Assembly (NCBI GenBank): GCA_030681795.1
Contig: JAUXRG010000108.1
Coordinates: 1 to 64,000, forward strand
Direction of reading: 5' to 3'
Length of the DNA: 64,000 nt
Source of the DNA: Rubrivivax sp.
GTDB lineage: Bacteria > Pseudomonadota > Gammaproteobacteria > Burkholderiales > Burkholderiaceae_C
Below, piece by piece: positions 47,814 to 57,555 of the stretch. How positions within the stretch are numbered: position 1 is the stretch's first letter; the number at the start of each line of letters is the position of its first letter. The notes under the pieces are model-generated. The model was given only the letters and a program-made list of their open reading frames with translations. It was not told where the DNA came from and did no database searches. The position numbers were made by a program, and so were the translations under genes.

Positions 47814-48818
47814 ATGAGCGAACCGCACGACTCCACCGCCGCCCTGATGGAACGCATCCTCTACGAGGTCAAGCGCGTGGTCGTCGGGCAGGACCGCTTC
47901 CTCGAGCGCGTGCTGGTGGCCATGCTGGCACAGGGCCACCTGCTCGTCGAAGGTGTGCCGGGGTTGGCCAAGACGCTGACCATCAAGACCCTGGCGCGCA
48001 CCGTGCGCGGCAGCTTCAAGCGCATCCAGTTCACGCCTGATCTCGTGCCGGCCGACCTGATCGGCACGCGCATCTACAACCAAAAGAGCGGCGAGTTCGG
48101 CACCGCGCTGGGCCCGGTTTTCGCCCACCTGCTGCTCGCCGACGAGATCAACCGTGCGCCGGCCAAGGTGCAGAGCGCGCTGCTCGAAGTCATGCAGGAG
48201 CGTCAGGTCACGATCGCCGGAGAGACCCACAAGGTGCCCGAGCCCTACGTGGTGATGGCCACGCAGAACCCGATCGAGACCGAGGGCACCTACCCGCTGC
48301 CCGAGGCGCAGGTCGACCGCTTCATGATGAAGGTGCTGGTCGACTACCCGAGCGAGGAAGAAGAGTTCGTCATCGCCGAGCGCGTCACCGGGCCGGCGGT
48401 GGAAGTCAACGCCGTGGCCGACACCTTCCAGCTCGCGGCGCTGCAGCGCGAATGCCGCGCCGTATTCTGCGACCCGGCTCTGATGCAGTACGCCGTGAAG
48501 CTGGTGAGTGCCACGCGCCGGCCCGCCGCACAAGGGCTGGCAGAGATCGAAAAGTACATCACCTATGGCGCCAGCCCGCGCGCCACCATCGCCATGATCG
48601 AAGGCGCCAAGGCCATGGCCCTGCTGCGCGGTCGCCGTTACGTGCTGCCCGAAGATATGGTGGCGCTGGTGCCCGATGTGCTGCGCCACCGCCTGGTGCT
48701 GAGCTACGAGGCGCTGGCCGCTGACATCACGGCCGACGAGTTGATTCAGCGCATCCTGAAGGCCGTCCCCGCACCCGACAGACCGCTGGACCCGGCAGGG
48801 GCCGCCCGCCATGCCTGA
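47814..48818 (+). CDS. MoxR-family AAA+ ATPase
   Basis: A 334-residue chaperone-like ATPase. Walker A is GVPGLAKT (about 47-54), Walker B LLLADEINRAPAKVQSALL, sensor 1 MATQNPIETEGTYPLPEAQ, and a C-terminal lid with ASPRATIAMIEGAKAMALL. MoxR proteins act with DUF58 and VWA proteins to mature or insert protein complexes. The start ATG follows the protease stop by ten bases. A longer frame upstream overlaps the protease and is rejected. Confidence 0.94.
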   Translation: MSEPHDSTAALMERILYEVKRVVVGQDRFLERVLVAMLAQGHLLVEGVPGLAKTLTIKTLARTVRGSFKRIQFTPDLVPADLIGTRIYNQKSGEFGTALGPVFAHLLLADEINRAPAKVQSALLEVMQERQVTIAGETHKVPEPYVVMATQNPIETEGTYPLPEAQVDRFMMKVLVDYPSEEEEFVIAERVTGPAVEVNAVADTFQLAALQRECRAVFCDPALMQYAVKLVSATRRPAAQGLAEIEKYITYGASPRATIAMIEGAKAMALLRGRRYVLPEDMVALVPDVLRHRLVLSYEALAADITADELIQRILKAVPAPDRPLDPAGAARHA

Positions 48819-49800
48819 GCGCCGGCGCGAGCCCCCCGCCGCTGCGCCGGACACGCCGGAGCAGCTGATGCGCCGGCTGGAGTGGACCGTGATCCGCCGC
48901 CTCGACGGCCTGCTGCAGGGCGACTGGCGCACGCTGTGGCGAGGCGCCGGCGTGGACCTGGCCGACCTGCGCGAGTACCAGCACCTGGACGACGTGCGCC
49001 ACATCGACTGGAACGTCACCGCACGGCTGCAGCAGCCCTATGTGCGCCAGTTCATCGAGGACCGCGACCTCAGCGCCTGGTTTCTGCTGGATGTCTCCGG
49101 CAGCGTCGATTTCGGCAGTGCCGAGGTCACCAAGCTCGCCGTGTCCGCCGGCTTCGTGGCCACGCTGGCGCGCGTGCTCACGCGCCACGGCAACCGCGTC
49201 GGTGCCCTGCTCTACGGCACCCAGGTCGAAAGCGTGATGCCGCCACGCGCCTCGCGCCGGCATGTGCTGGAGCTGCTGCAGCGCATGCGCCTGGCACGCC
49301 CGCGCGCGGCGCCGGGCGGCGGCACGGCCTTGGCCGAGCTGCTGCGCGCGGCCGACGGCGTGATCAAGCGCCGTGCCCTGGTTTTCGTCGTTTCCGACTT
49401 CATCAGCCGGCCGGGCTGGGAAGAACCTCTGGCGCGCCTGGCCAGACGGCACGACGTGGTCGCCGTGCGCCTGTGGGACACGCTGGAGATGGCGCTGCCC
49501 GACCTGGGGCTGCTCACCGTGGAGGACGCCGAGAGCGGCGAACAGTTGTTCATCGACACCTCCGACGCCGCCTTCCGCGAGCGCTACGCGGCCCAGGCCC
49601 AGGCACAGGAAACGCAGGTCGTGCAAGGGCTCGCCCGATCGGGCGCCGATGTGCTCGAACTCGCCACCGAAGACGACCTGCTCGACGCCCTGTTGCGCTT
49701 TGCCGACCTGCGCCGCCAGCGCGCGCGGCTCAAGGTGCACACGCGATTCCCGGCCGCGCTGCGGCGCGCGCAGTCGCTGGCATCGCAGGCTGGCGCATGA
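48811..49800 (+). CDS. DUF58-domain protein
   Basis: A 329-residue protein of the MoxR-associated class. The DUF58 core is LREYQHLDDVRHIDWNVTAR, then WFLLDVSGSVDFGS, a VWA-like metal site. It overlaps both moxR (8 bases) and the VWA gene (4 bases). It likely interacts with MoxR. Confidence 0.92.
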   Translation: MPERRREPPAAAPDTPEQLMRRLEWTVIRRLDGLLQGDWRTLWRGAGVDLADLREYQHLDDVRHIDWNVTARLQQPYVRQFIEDRDLSAWFLLDVSGSVDFGSAEVTKLAVSAGFVATLARVLTRHGNRVGALLYGTQVESVMPPRASRRHVLELLQRMRLARPRAAPGGGTALAELLRAADGVIKRRALVFVVSDFISRPGWEEPLARLARRHDVVAVRLWDTLEMALPDLGLLTVEDAESGEQLFIDTSDAAFRERYAAQAQAQETQVVQGLARSGADVLELATEDDLLDALLRFADLRRQRARLKVHTRFPAALRRAQSLASQAGA

Positions 49801-50840
49801 GCTTCCTCTGGCCCTCGCTGCTGTGGCTGCTCCTGCTGCTGCCGGCGCTGGTGGTGCTCTACGTCCTGCTGCTGGCGCGCCGCCGCAAGGCCACGCTGCG
49901 CGTGGCCAGCATCGCCGTGGCCAAGCTCGCCGCCGCGCAGGGGCCGGGCTGGCGGCGCCATGTGCCGCCCGCGCTGATGCTGCTGGCGCTGGGCGCGCTG
50001 CTGCTGGCCGTCGCGCGGCCCATCGCCACGCTCACGCTGCCGCTGGCCGAACGCACCATCATGCTGGCGATGGATGTCTCGGGCAGCATGCGCGCCGAAG
50101 ATGTCAAGCCCAACCGGCTGGTGGCATCGCAGGAAGCGGCAAAGAGCTTCGTCAACAAGCTGCCACGCGAGGTGCGGGTCGGCGTGGTGTCCTTCGCCGG
50201 AACGGCCGCCGTGGTGCAGGCGCCCACCACCAGCCGCGACGATGTGATCGCGGCGATCGACCGCTTCCAGCTCCAGCGCGGCACGGCCACCGGCAGCGGC
50301 ATCATCCTGTCGCTGGCCACGCTGTTCCCCGAAGAAGGCATCGAGATCCAGCATGTCACCGGGCAACGCAACTTCCCCGACAACCGCGGCGGCAAGGACA
50401 TCAGCAAGCCCGACAAGCCCGCCTTCACACCGGTGGCGCCGGGCTCGTACCACTCGGCCGCCATCATCATGCTCACCGACGGCCAGCGCACCACCGGCCC
50501 CGACCCGCTGGAGGCCGCCAAGATGGCCGCCGACCACGGTGTGCGCGTCTACACGGTGGGCATAGGCACGACCCAGGGCGAGATCATCGGCTTCGAAGGC
50601 TGGAGCATGCGCGTGCGCCTCGACGAGGCGACGCTGAGGAATATCTCGCTGCTCACGCAAGGAGAGTACTTCTACGCGGGCACCGCCGAAGACCTGAAGA
50701 AGGTCTACGAAGGCCTGTCCTCGCGCATGGTGGTCGAGCGCAAGGAGACCGAGATCACGGCGCTGCTTTCCGCGCTGGGCGCCTTGCTTGCCTTGCTGGC
50801 GACGGGGCTGTCGCTGTGGTGGTTCGCCCGCGTGGCTTAG
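49797..50840 (+). CDS. VWA-domain membrane protein (BatA-like)
   Basis: A 347-residue protein with two N-terminal membrane segments (LWPSLLWLLLLLPALVVLYV and ALMLLALGALLLAVA), a von Willebrand A domain with the MIDAS residues D93-S95-S97 (MDVSGSM), and a third membrane segment at the C-terminus (LLSALGALLALLATGLSLWW). The topology is that of BatA. No BatB or TPR partner follows. The last 86 bases overlap the convergent lysozyme gene on the other strand. Confidence 0.92.
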   Translation: MSFLWPSLLWLLLLLPALVVLYVLLLARRRKATLRVASIAVAKLAAAQGPGWRRHVPPALMLLALGALLLAVARPIATLTLPLAERTIMLAMDVSGSMRAEDVKPNRLVASQEAAKSFVNKLPREVRVGVVSFAGTAAVVQAPTTSRDDVIAAIDRFQLQRGTATGSGIILSLATLFPEEGIEIQHVTGQRNFPDNRGGKDISKPDKPAFTPVAPGSYHSAAIIMLTDGQRTTGPDPLEAAKMAADHGVRVYTVGIGTTQGEIIGFEGWSMRVRLDEATLRNISLLTQGEYFYAGTAEDLKKVYEGLSSRMVVERKETEITALLSALGALLALLATGLSLWWFARVA

Positions 50841-51603
50841 GCGCCGCCTTCTTCGCCGCGACCTTCTTGGTAGCGGTCTTCTTGGTGGCGGCTTTCTTCA
50901 CCACGGCCTTTTTCGCGATCGGCTTCTTCACTGCCGGCTTCTTCGCGGCCGGCCTCTTCGCAACACCCTTCCTGGCCGCGGGCTGCTTCAGCGCAGCGGC
51001 GTCTTCCGCGGGCATTTCGGGCACCGGCAATACGCCCAGGGCCTCGCGGCTGCGCGTCACCGCCGCCGAGCGCCAGTCCTGCCCCAGAAACATCGCACGC
51101 TCGGCGCGGCGGCGCCGCGTCAAGCCGGCCAGCGACTGCAGCACGCCGTTCACGCGCGCCTTGTCCCAGGCCAGGAACTGCTCGGCCGCGCCCTGCAGGT
51201 CGCCCGCATTGAGCTTGCGCAGCAGCGTGGAGGCCGCCAGGTTGCCCACGCCGATATTGAACACCAGCGCCATGAGCGCGCCGAAGGGGCCGTCGTCCAG
51301 CGCCACCTTCACCAGGTTGGACACCGACGCGGCGCGCGGGATCAGGTCGCCGCGCAGCAGCGCCTCGGCCTGCTCTCGCGTGATGCCGCCCGGGTAGAGC
51401 GAGCGCGCCCGCACCTTGTTCTCGGGGCCCTTGAGCTGCGCGCCGCCGTCGACGAGGGCGTGGCCCCAGCCGATGGTCCACACGCTGGCCGGGCAAAGGT
51501 AGGCATCGATATTGACAGTGCTCGGGTCGCCGTCCGGGATACCTTCGAAGCTCTTGATCAGCTCGATGCCCTCCTGGGGCACGTCGCGCAGGGGTGCAGG
51601 CAT
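50755..51603 (-). CDS. GH24 phage-type lysozyme with Lys/Ala-rich tail
   Basis: A 282-residue protein. The N-terminal half is a phage-type lysozyme: E20 in KSFEG, C37 and T43 in YLCPASVWTIGWGHA, which fits the E-(D/C)-T catalytic pattern with cysteine in the middle position and about eight extra residues after the glutamate. The C-terminal 100 residues are histone H1-like, with repeats such as KKPAVKKPIAKKAVVKK. The tail is partly encoded by bases that also encode the end of the VWA protein on the other strand. No signal peptide is visible. It may be a prophage leftover or an endogenous autolysin; no phage genes are adjacent. Confidence 0.8.
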   Translation of the reverse strand: MPAPLRDVPQEGIELIKSFEGIPDGDPSTVNIDAYLCPASVWTIGWGHALVDGGAQLKGPENKVRARSLYPGGITREQAEALLRGDLIPRAASVSNLVKVALDDGPFGALMALVFNIGVGNLAASTLLRKLNAGDLQGAAEQFLAWDKARVNGVLQSLAGLTRRRRAERAMFLGQDWRSAAVTRSREALGVLPVPEMPAEDAAALKQPAARKGVAKRPAAKKPAVKKPIAKKAVVKKAATKKTATKKVAAKKAAPKPRGRTTTATAPSPARQARRPARKAAP

Positions 51604-51693
51604 GTGTGGCTCCGGTGGATGGGGTGCCGCATTCTGCAAAGGCACCCTCGGCGGCGCTATCCCCAGGAGTGCAGCCGCGCCCGACCGCATGGA

Positions 51694-53427
51694 TCAGCCC
51701 TGGCAGGCCTCCACCACCATCTGCACCCGCTGCCGCCCGTTCCACTCGTCCAGGCTCAAGCGGAAGGCCAGGCGCGCCTGCGCGGGCAGCGGCTCGGCGT
51801 GGCCGAACCAGATCGCGTCGCGCTCCTGGCCGCAGTGGCGCAGGCGCAGCTTCATGTGCTTCTCGCCCACCAGGCGCTGCTGCAGCACCTGCACCTCGTC
51901 GCAGAACAGCGGCGGCTCGAAACCCTGGCCCCAGACCTGCGCGTCGAGCAGGGCCACCGTCTGGGTGTTGAACCACTCCAGCGCCAGCGGTCCGTCGGTG
52001 CGCAGCGTGCGGGTCAGCGTGGCGGCGTCCAACCACTCGCCGGCGACGCGCCGCAGGGCTTCGTCGAACAGCGCCACGCCGCCACCTTCATCCACGTTCG
52101 CCAAGGTGCAGCCGGCCGCCATGGCGTGGCCGCCGAAGCGCAGCAGCAGGCCCGGGTGGCGCTTGGCCACGAGGTCCAGCGCGTCGCGCAGATGGAAGCC
52201 CGCGATCGAGCGGCCCGAGCCCTTGAGCTGCCCGTCGGCGCCACGCGCAAAGACGAAGGTGGGTCGGTGCAGACGGTCCTTCACGCGGCCGGCGACGATG
52301 CCGACCACGCCTTCATGGAAGCTCTCGTCGAAGAGCGTGAGCGCGGCCGGCGCGGTGTCGGCAGCGGGTGCGAGACCCTCCAGCGTGCGCTCGGCCAGCT
52401 CGCGCATGCCGGCCTCGACTTCGCGCCGTTCACGGTTGATGGCGTCGAGCTGCGCGGCCAGTTCGGTGGCGCGCGTGGCGTCGTCGGTGAGCAGGCATTC
52501 GATGCCCAGCGTCATGTCGGCCAGGCGACCGGCAGCGTTGATGCGCGGGCCCAGGGCGAAGCCGAAATCGAAACCCGCGGCGCGCGCGGCGTCGCGCCCG
52601 GCGGCGCGGAACAGGGCGGCCAGCCCGGCCTGCATGCGGCCGCTGCGCACGCGCTTGAGCCCCTGGGCGACGAGGCGGCGGTTGTTGGCGTCCAGCCGCA
52701 CCACGTCGGCCACGGTGCCCAGGGCCACGAGGTCGAGCAGGCTGTCCAGCCGCGGCTGCTCGGTGGTGGCGAAGGCGCTGCGCGCACGCAGTTCGGCGCG
52801 CGTGGCCAGCAGCACGTAGAACATGACGCCGACGCCGGCGATGGACTTGCTTTCGAAGGCGCAGCCCGGCTGGTTGGGGTTGACGATGACGTCGGCGTCG
52901 GGCAGCGTGACCACGCCTTCGCTCACTGCGGGCAGGTGATGGTCGGTGACCAGCACCTGCAACCCGAGGGCGCGCGCATGCGCCACGCCGGCGTGGCTGG
53001 CGATGCCGTTGTCCACCGTCACCAACAGCTCGGGCCGGCGCGCCAGCGCGAGATCGACGATGGCCGGCGTGAGGCCGTAGCCGTGCACGGCGCGGTCGGG
53101 CACCACGTAGCCCAGCGTGGCGGGGTCGGCGCCGAGCAGCGCCAAGCCGCGCAAGGCCACGGCGCAGGCGGTGGCGCCGTCGCAGTCGTAGTCGGCCACG
53201 ATGCAGATGCGCCGGCGCTGGGCGATTGCATCGGCGAGCAGCCGGCCCGCCTCGGCCGCGCCCTTCATCGAAAGCGGCGGCAGCAGCCGCGCGAGGCTGT
53301 CGTCGAGTTCATCGGCCGTGCGCACGCCACGCGCGGCCAGCAGCCGCGCCAGCAGCGGGTGCACGCCCGACTGCTCCAGCGCGAAGCTCACGCGGGGCGG
53401 CACGTCGCGCTCCTTCAGCAGGCTCAC
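51694..53427 (-). CDS. recJ: Single-stranded-DNA-specific exonuclease RecJ
   Basis: A 577-residue DHH phosphoesterase that degrades single-stranded DNA 5' to 3' in recombination and mismatch repair. Motif I is VADYDCDGATA (about 78-88), the DHH motif is VTDHHLP, and DHHA1 carries LRFGGHAMAAGCTL. The ATG overlaps the stop of the PGM-like gene by four bases. Confidence 0.96.
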   Translation of the reverse strand: MSLLKERDVPPRVSFALEQSGVHPLLARLLAARGVRTADELDDSLARLLPPLSMKGAAEAGRLLADAIAQRRRICIVADYDCDGATACAVALRGLALLGADPATLGYVVPDRAVHGYGLTPAIVDLALARRPELLVTVDNGIASHAGVAHARALGLQVLVTDHHLPAVSEGVVTLPDADVIVNPNQPGCAFESKSIAGVGVMFYVLLATRAELRARSAFATTEQPRLDSLLDLVALGTVADVVRLDANNRRLVAQGLKRVRSGRMQAGLAALFRAAGRDAARAAGFDFGFALGPRINAAGRLADMTLGIECLLTDDATRATELAAQLDAINRERREVEAGMRELAERTLEGLAPAADTAPAALTLFDESFHEGVVGIVAGRVKDRLHRPTFVFARGADGQLKGSGRSIAGFHLRDALDLVAKRHPGLLLRFGGHAMAAGCTLANVDEGGGVALFDEALRRVAGEWLDAATLTRTLRTDGPLALEWFNTQTVALLDAQVWGQGFEPPLFCDEVQVLQQRLVGEKHMKLRLRHCGQERDAIWFGHAEPLPAQARLAFRLSLDEWNGRQRVQMVVEACQG

Positions 53428-54353
53428 AGCGCCTCCAGCAGCGGCAGGATGCCCGGCGCCGCCCAGCGCGCGCGCAGCCTGTGCAGCAGACCCGTGGGCG
53501 CGGGCTCGAAGGCCGCCCAGGCACGCTCACCGCACAGGGTCAGCCGAAGGGTTTCACCACGCCGCGCGGCGGCCAGCGCCTGCGCCAGCGGGCCGCCGTC
53601 CAGCGCCTGCCAGGCCTGGCCCCAGGCGGCCCAGTCCTCGTTCAAGGCCGGTGCCCGCAGACGCTCGTCGACCTGCGGCGCAGGCCCCGCCTCTTCTTGC
53701 GCCACGCCGCAGCCGCTGAGCCAGAACGAGTTCACGGGCAACCGCCCCGCGGCCACCCGAGCCTCGTTCAGTGGATGCCCGTGCAGCCGCATCTGCACCT
53801 CGCTTTGCAGCCTGCGGATGAGGCCGGCCGAGGGGCTCTTGCCCAGCCAGGCGTCGACGTTGCGGCCGATGACGCGGTCCAGCGATGCCGTGGCCAGGCT
53901 GGCCAGGCTGTCGTGCGCCACGTACCAGCGCAGCGGCGCGCCGTAGTGCAGGGCAAAACCCTCGCTCGTGAACAGCCCCCGCACCGCATCGAACAGCGCG
54001 CGCGAGGCGGCTTCATCCAGCCCCAGCTCGGCGGGGTCGAGCAAGCTCACCTGCTCGGTGCCCAGATGCCAGTGGGTGGGGGTGAGCAGGCCCCAGGCCT
54101 GCTTGCCCGGCTCGATGCCATCGGCGCGGGCCAGGCGGGCCGCCCAGGGCCAGCGGCCGTCACCACCCCGCCAGCCCAGCGCGCGGGCCAGTGCGCGCTC
54201 TTGCGGCGTGGACCCGCTCCATTCGTCGCCCGCATCACGCTCGACCTCGGCCATCCGGCCCAGCAGCGCCTTCAGGTTCGGCAAGGCCAGTGCCGACAGC
54301 CTCTGGCGACCGGCCTCGGAGAACGGCGCGGCGAACGGGATCAGCAGGTGCAT
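53424..54353 (-). CDS. PGM-like / RpfE-type regulatory protein
   Basis: A 309-residue protein of the phosphoglycerate-mutase-like family that often precedes recJ in Burkholderiales. It begins MHLLIPFAAPFSEAGRQRL and has GLLTPTHWHLGTEQVSLLD and VNSFWLSGCG in the C-terminal half. No catalytic PGM signature is clear. Function unknown. The 21 codons upstream of the ATG extend the frame only and are rejected. Confidence 0.75.
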   Translation of the reverse strand: MHLLIPFAAPFSEAGRQRLSALALPNLKALLGRMAEVERDAGDEWSGSTPQERALARALGWRGGDGRWPWAARLARADGIEPGKQAWGLLTPTHWHLGTEQVSLLDPAELGLDEAASRALFDAVRGLFTSEGFALHYGAPLRWYVAHDSLASLATASLDRVIGRNVDAWLGKSPSAGLIRRLQSEVQMRLHGHPLNEARVAAGRLPVNSFWLSGCGVAQEEAGPAPQVDERLRAPALNEDWAAWGQAWQALDGGPLAQALAAARRGETLRLTLCGERAWAAFEPAPTGLLHRLRARWAAPGILPLLEAL

Positions 54354-54414
54354 CGGGCGATTATCCGGGCCGACCCGATGCGGGGCGGAGGCGCTCCGGT
54401 AGCATCCCCGCCCC

Positions 54415-55660
54415 ATGGACCTGCCTTACGAGTGGCACATCGGCTGGCGCTACACCCGCGCGGGCCGCGCCGGCCGGCGCAATGGCTTCATCTCTTTCAT
54501 CAGCGGCGTATCGATGCTGGGCATCGCGCTGGGCGTGGCGGCGCTGATCATCGTGCTCAGCGTGATGAACGGCTTCCAGCAAGAGGTGCGCGACCGCATG
54601 CTCAGTGTCATCGCGCACATCGAGGTCTTCGACGCCGCCGGCGGCGCCCTGCCCGACTGGCAGGCCACTGCCACGGCGGCCCGCCGCGACTCGCGCGTGG
54701 TGGGCGCCGCGCCCTACATCGCCGCGCAGGCGCTGGTGGGCCGCGGCGACGAGTTGCGCGGCGCCGTGGTGCGCGGCGTCGATCCCGCCCAGGAAGGCCA
54801 GGTCACGGAGCTGGCGCGCACGCAAGCCCCGCTGCTGGCGCGGCTCAAGCCGGGCGAGTGGAACATCGTGCTCGGCGTGGAGCTGGCCCGCTTGCTCGGC
54901 GCGCGCCTGGGCGACAAGGTCACCATCGTCTCGCCCAGCGGCCAGCTCACGCCGGCCGGCGTGGTGCCGCGGCTCAAGCAGTTCACGCTGGTGGGCGTAT
55001 TCGAGGCCGGGCACTACGAATACGACAGCGCCCTGGCGCTGATCCACCTCGACGACGCGGCGCGACTGTTCCGCATGGAAGGCCCCGGCGGCGTGCAGCT
55101 GCGCCTGGCTGACGTGCACAGCGCGCGCGAAGTCGGTGCCGACCTGCAGCGCAGCCTGGGGCCCGCGGTGATCGTGCGCGACTGGACGCGCACCAACCGC
55201 AACTGGTACGACGCCGTGCAGGTGGAGAAGCGGATGATGTTCATCATCCTCACGCTCATCGTCGCGGTGGCGGCCTTCAACCTCGTCTCCACGCTGGTGA
55301 TGACGGTCACCGACAAGCGCGCCGATATCGCCATCCTGCGCACGCTGGGGGCCAGCCCGCGATCGATCATGGGCATCTTCATGGTGCAGGGTGCGGCCGC
55401 CGGGATCATCGGCACCCTGGGCGGCTGCGCCCTGGGCCTGCTGGTGGCGCTGAATATCGACGTCATCGTGCCGGCCATCGAACGCGCCCTGGGCGTGGCC
55501 TTCCTGCCCGGCAGCATCTACATCATCAACCGCATGCCGAGCCAGCCGCTGGCCAGCGACATCGTGCCCATCGTCGTCATCTCGCTGCTGCTGGCCTTCG
55601 CGGCCACGCTGTACCCGAGCTGGCGCGCCAGCCGCGTCAACCCGGCACAGGCGCTGCGCT

Positions 55661-55668
<8 letters not shown>
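54415..55668 (+). CDS. lolC: Lipoprotein-releasing permease LolC/LolE
   Basis: A 417-residue inner-membrane protein of the LolCDE complex that extracts lipoproteins for transfer to LolA. It has four membrane segments: [20 protein letters not shown] near the N-terminus and three near the C-terminus ([38 protein letters not shown] and [13 protein letters not shown]). The large periplasmic loop lies between. A single permease gene is consistent with species that use a LolF-like homodimer. It overlaps lolD by eight bases. Confidence 0.93.
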
Positions 55669-56416
<748 letters not shown>

Positions 56417-56437
56417 TCCTTCCGTAGAATCGGCGCC

Positions 56438-57310
56438 GTGCCATTGACCAATGCCGATCTCCACTGCCACAGCGACGTCTCCGACGGCACCCTGACCCCG
56501 GAAGCCCTGGCGGCACGCGCCCATGCGCAGGGGGTCGAACTGTGGTCGCTGACCGACCACGACGAGCTCGGCGGCCAGCACCGCGCCCGCGAAGCCGCCC
56601 TGGCCTTGGGCATGGACTACCTCAGCGGCGTCGAGATCTCGGTCACCTTTGCGAGCGAGACGGTGCACATCGTGGGCCTGGGGTTCGATATCGACGATGC
56701 CGCGCTGCGCGAGGGCCTGGCGGCGACGCGCAGCGGCCGCCGCGAGCGCGCACAGGAAATGGCCGACAGCCTGGCCAAGGTGGGCATCCACGATGCGTTC
56801 GAAGGCGCGCTGCGCTACGTCAGCAACCCCGACCTGATCTCGCGCACGCACTTCGCGCGCCACCTCGTCGAAAGCGGCGTGTGCCCCGACACGTATACAG
56901 TTTTTCGCCGCTACCTCACGCAAGGCAACCCCGGCTTCGTGCCGCACCGCTGGGCCAGGCTGGGCGACGCCGTGCGCTGGGTGCGCGAGGCCGGCGGCGT
57001 GGCCGTCATTGCCCATCCGGGCCGCTACCGCTACACGCCGACCGAGGAGTACGCCCTCTTCACCGAGTTCATCGCCCATGGCGGCCGCGGCGTCGAGGTG
57101 ATGACGGGCAGCCACAGCACTGCCGAGCAGGCCCGCTACGTCGACACGGCGCTGGAGTTCGGTCTGCTCGCCTCGCGCGGCAGCGATTTCCACTCGCCCG
57201 CGGAGAGCCGCACCGAGCTCGGCCGCCTGCCCGCCCTGCCTGGCGCACTGACGCCGGTGTGGCTGGAACTCGCGCCTCGCATCCGGCGCGCCGCGCTCGT
57301 TCTGCCGTAG
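56438..57310 (+). CDS. PHP-domain phosphoesterase (RnaAM/YciV-like)
   Basis: A 290-residue metal-dependent enzyme. Metal ligands are visible in NADLHCHSDVSDGTL, LTDHDELGG, GVEISVTF, IAHPGRY and SRGSDFHSPAE. Members hydrolyse 3',5'-nucleoside bisphosphates or trim RNA 5' ends. The start is GTG at 56438; no ATG is near. It lies 21 bases after lolD. Confidence 0.9.
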   Translation: MPLTNADLHCHSDVSDGTLTPEALAARAHAQGVELWSLTDHDELGGQHRAREAALALGMDYLSGVEISVTFASETVHIVGLGFDIDDAALREGLAATRSGRRERAQEMADSLAKVGIHDAFEGALRYVSNPDLISRTHFARHLVESGVCPDTYTVFRRYLTQGNPGFVPHRWARLGDAVRWVREAGGVAVIAHPGRYRYTPTEEYALFTEFIAHGGRGVEVMTGSHSTAEQARYVDTALEFGLLASRGSDFHSPAESRTELGRLPALPGALTPVWLELAPRIRRAALVLP

Positions 57311-57335
57311 TAACCCGCAGTCAGCCGAAGTAGGC

Positions 57336-57540
57336 TATAGTCGCGGGCTTGGCTTGCTGCTGGCAAGCCTCTCGTTCATCCCCTCTGCCCTTTGCCGCCG
57401 GGCTTGATTCTTCAAGCCCAGCGCGCGTCTCCAAGGGTCGGCGGCGATGCCGTCGCTGCACCCTGGTACGTCTTCGTACCGACCCCGCGACTTCACCCCA
57501 CGTGGCCAGAGCCGGCCGCGTTGGCGCGCTTGTGCGCGCC
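57336..57540 (+). promoter_or_regulatory. Structured 5' leader of the DEAD-box gene
   Basis: A -10-like TATAGT lies at 57336-57341 with no good -35. The following 200 bases are non-coding and contain four short hairpins with small loops: GGCTTGC/GCAAGCC (57351-57369), GGGCTTGA/TCAAGCCC (57400-57419), GGTACG/CGTACC (57465-57480) and GGCGCGC/GCGCGCC (57523-57540). A long leader fits genes for RNA helicases, which in other bacteria are controlled by cold or by their own helicase. The control here is inferred. Confidence 0.5.
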
Positions 57541-57555
57541 CAGCGAAAGAAGACC

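Noticed and set aside
50755-51603. Prophage region around the lysozyme
   Set aside because: No holin, tail, capsid or integrase genes are near; neighbours are housekeeping genes.
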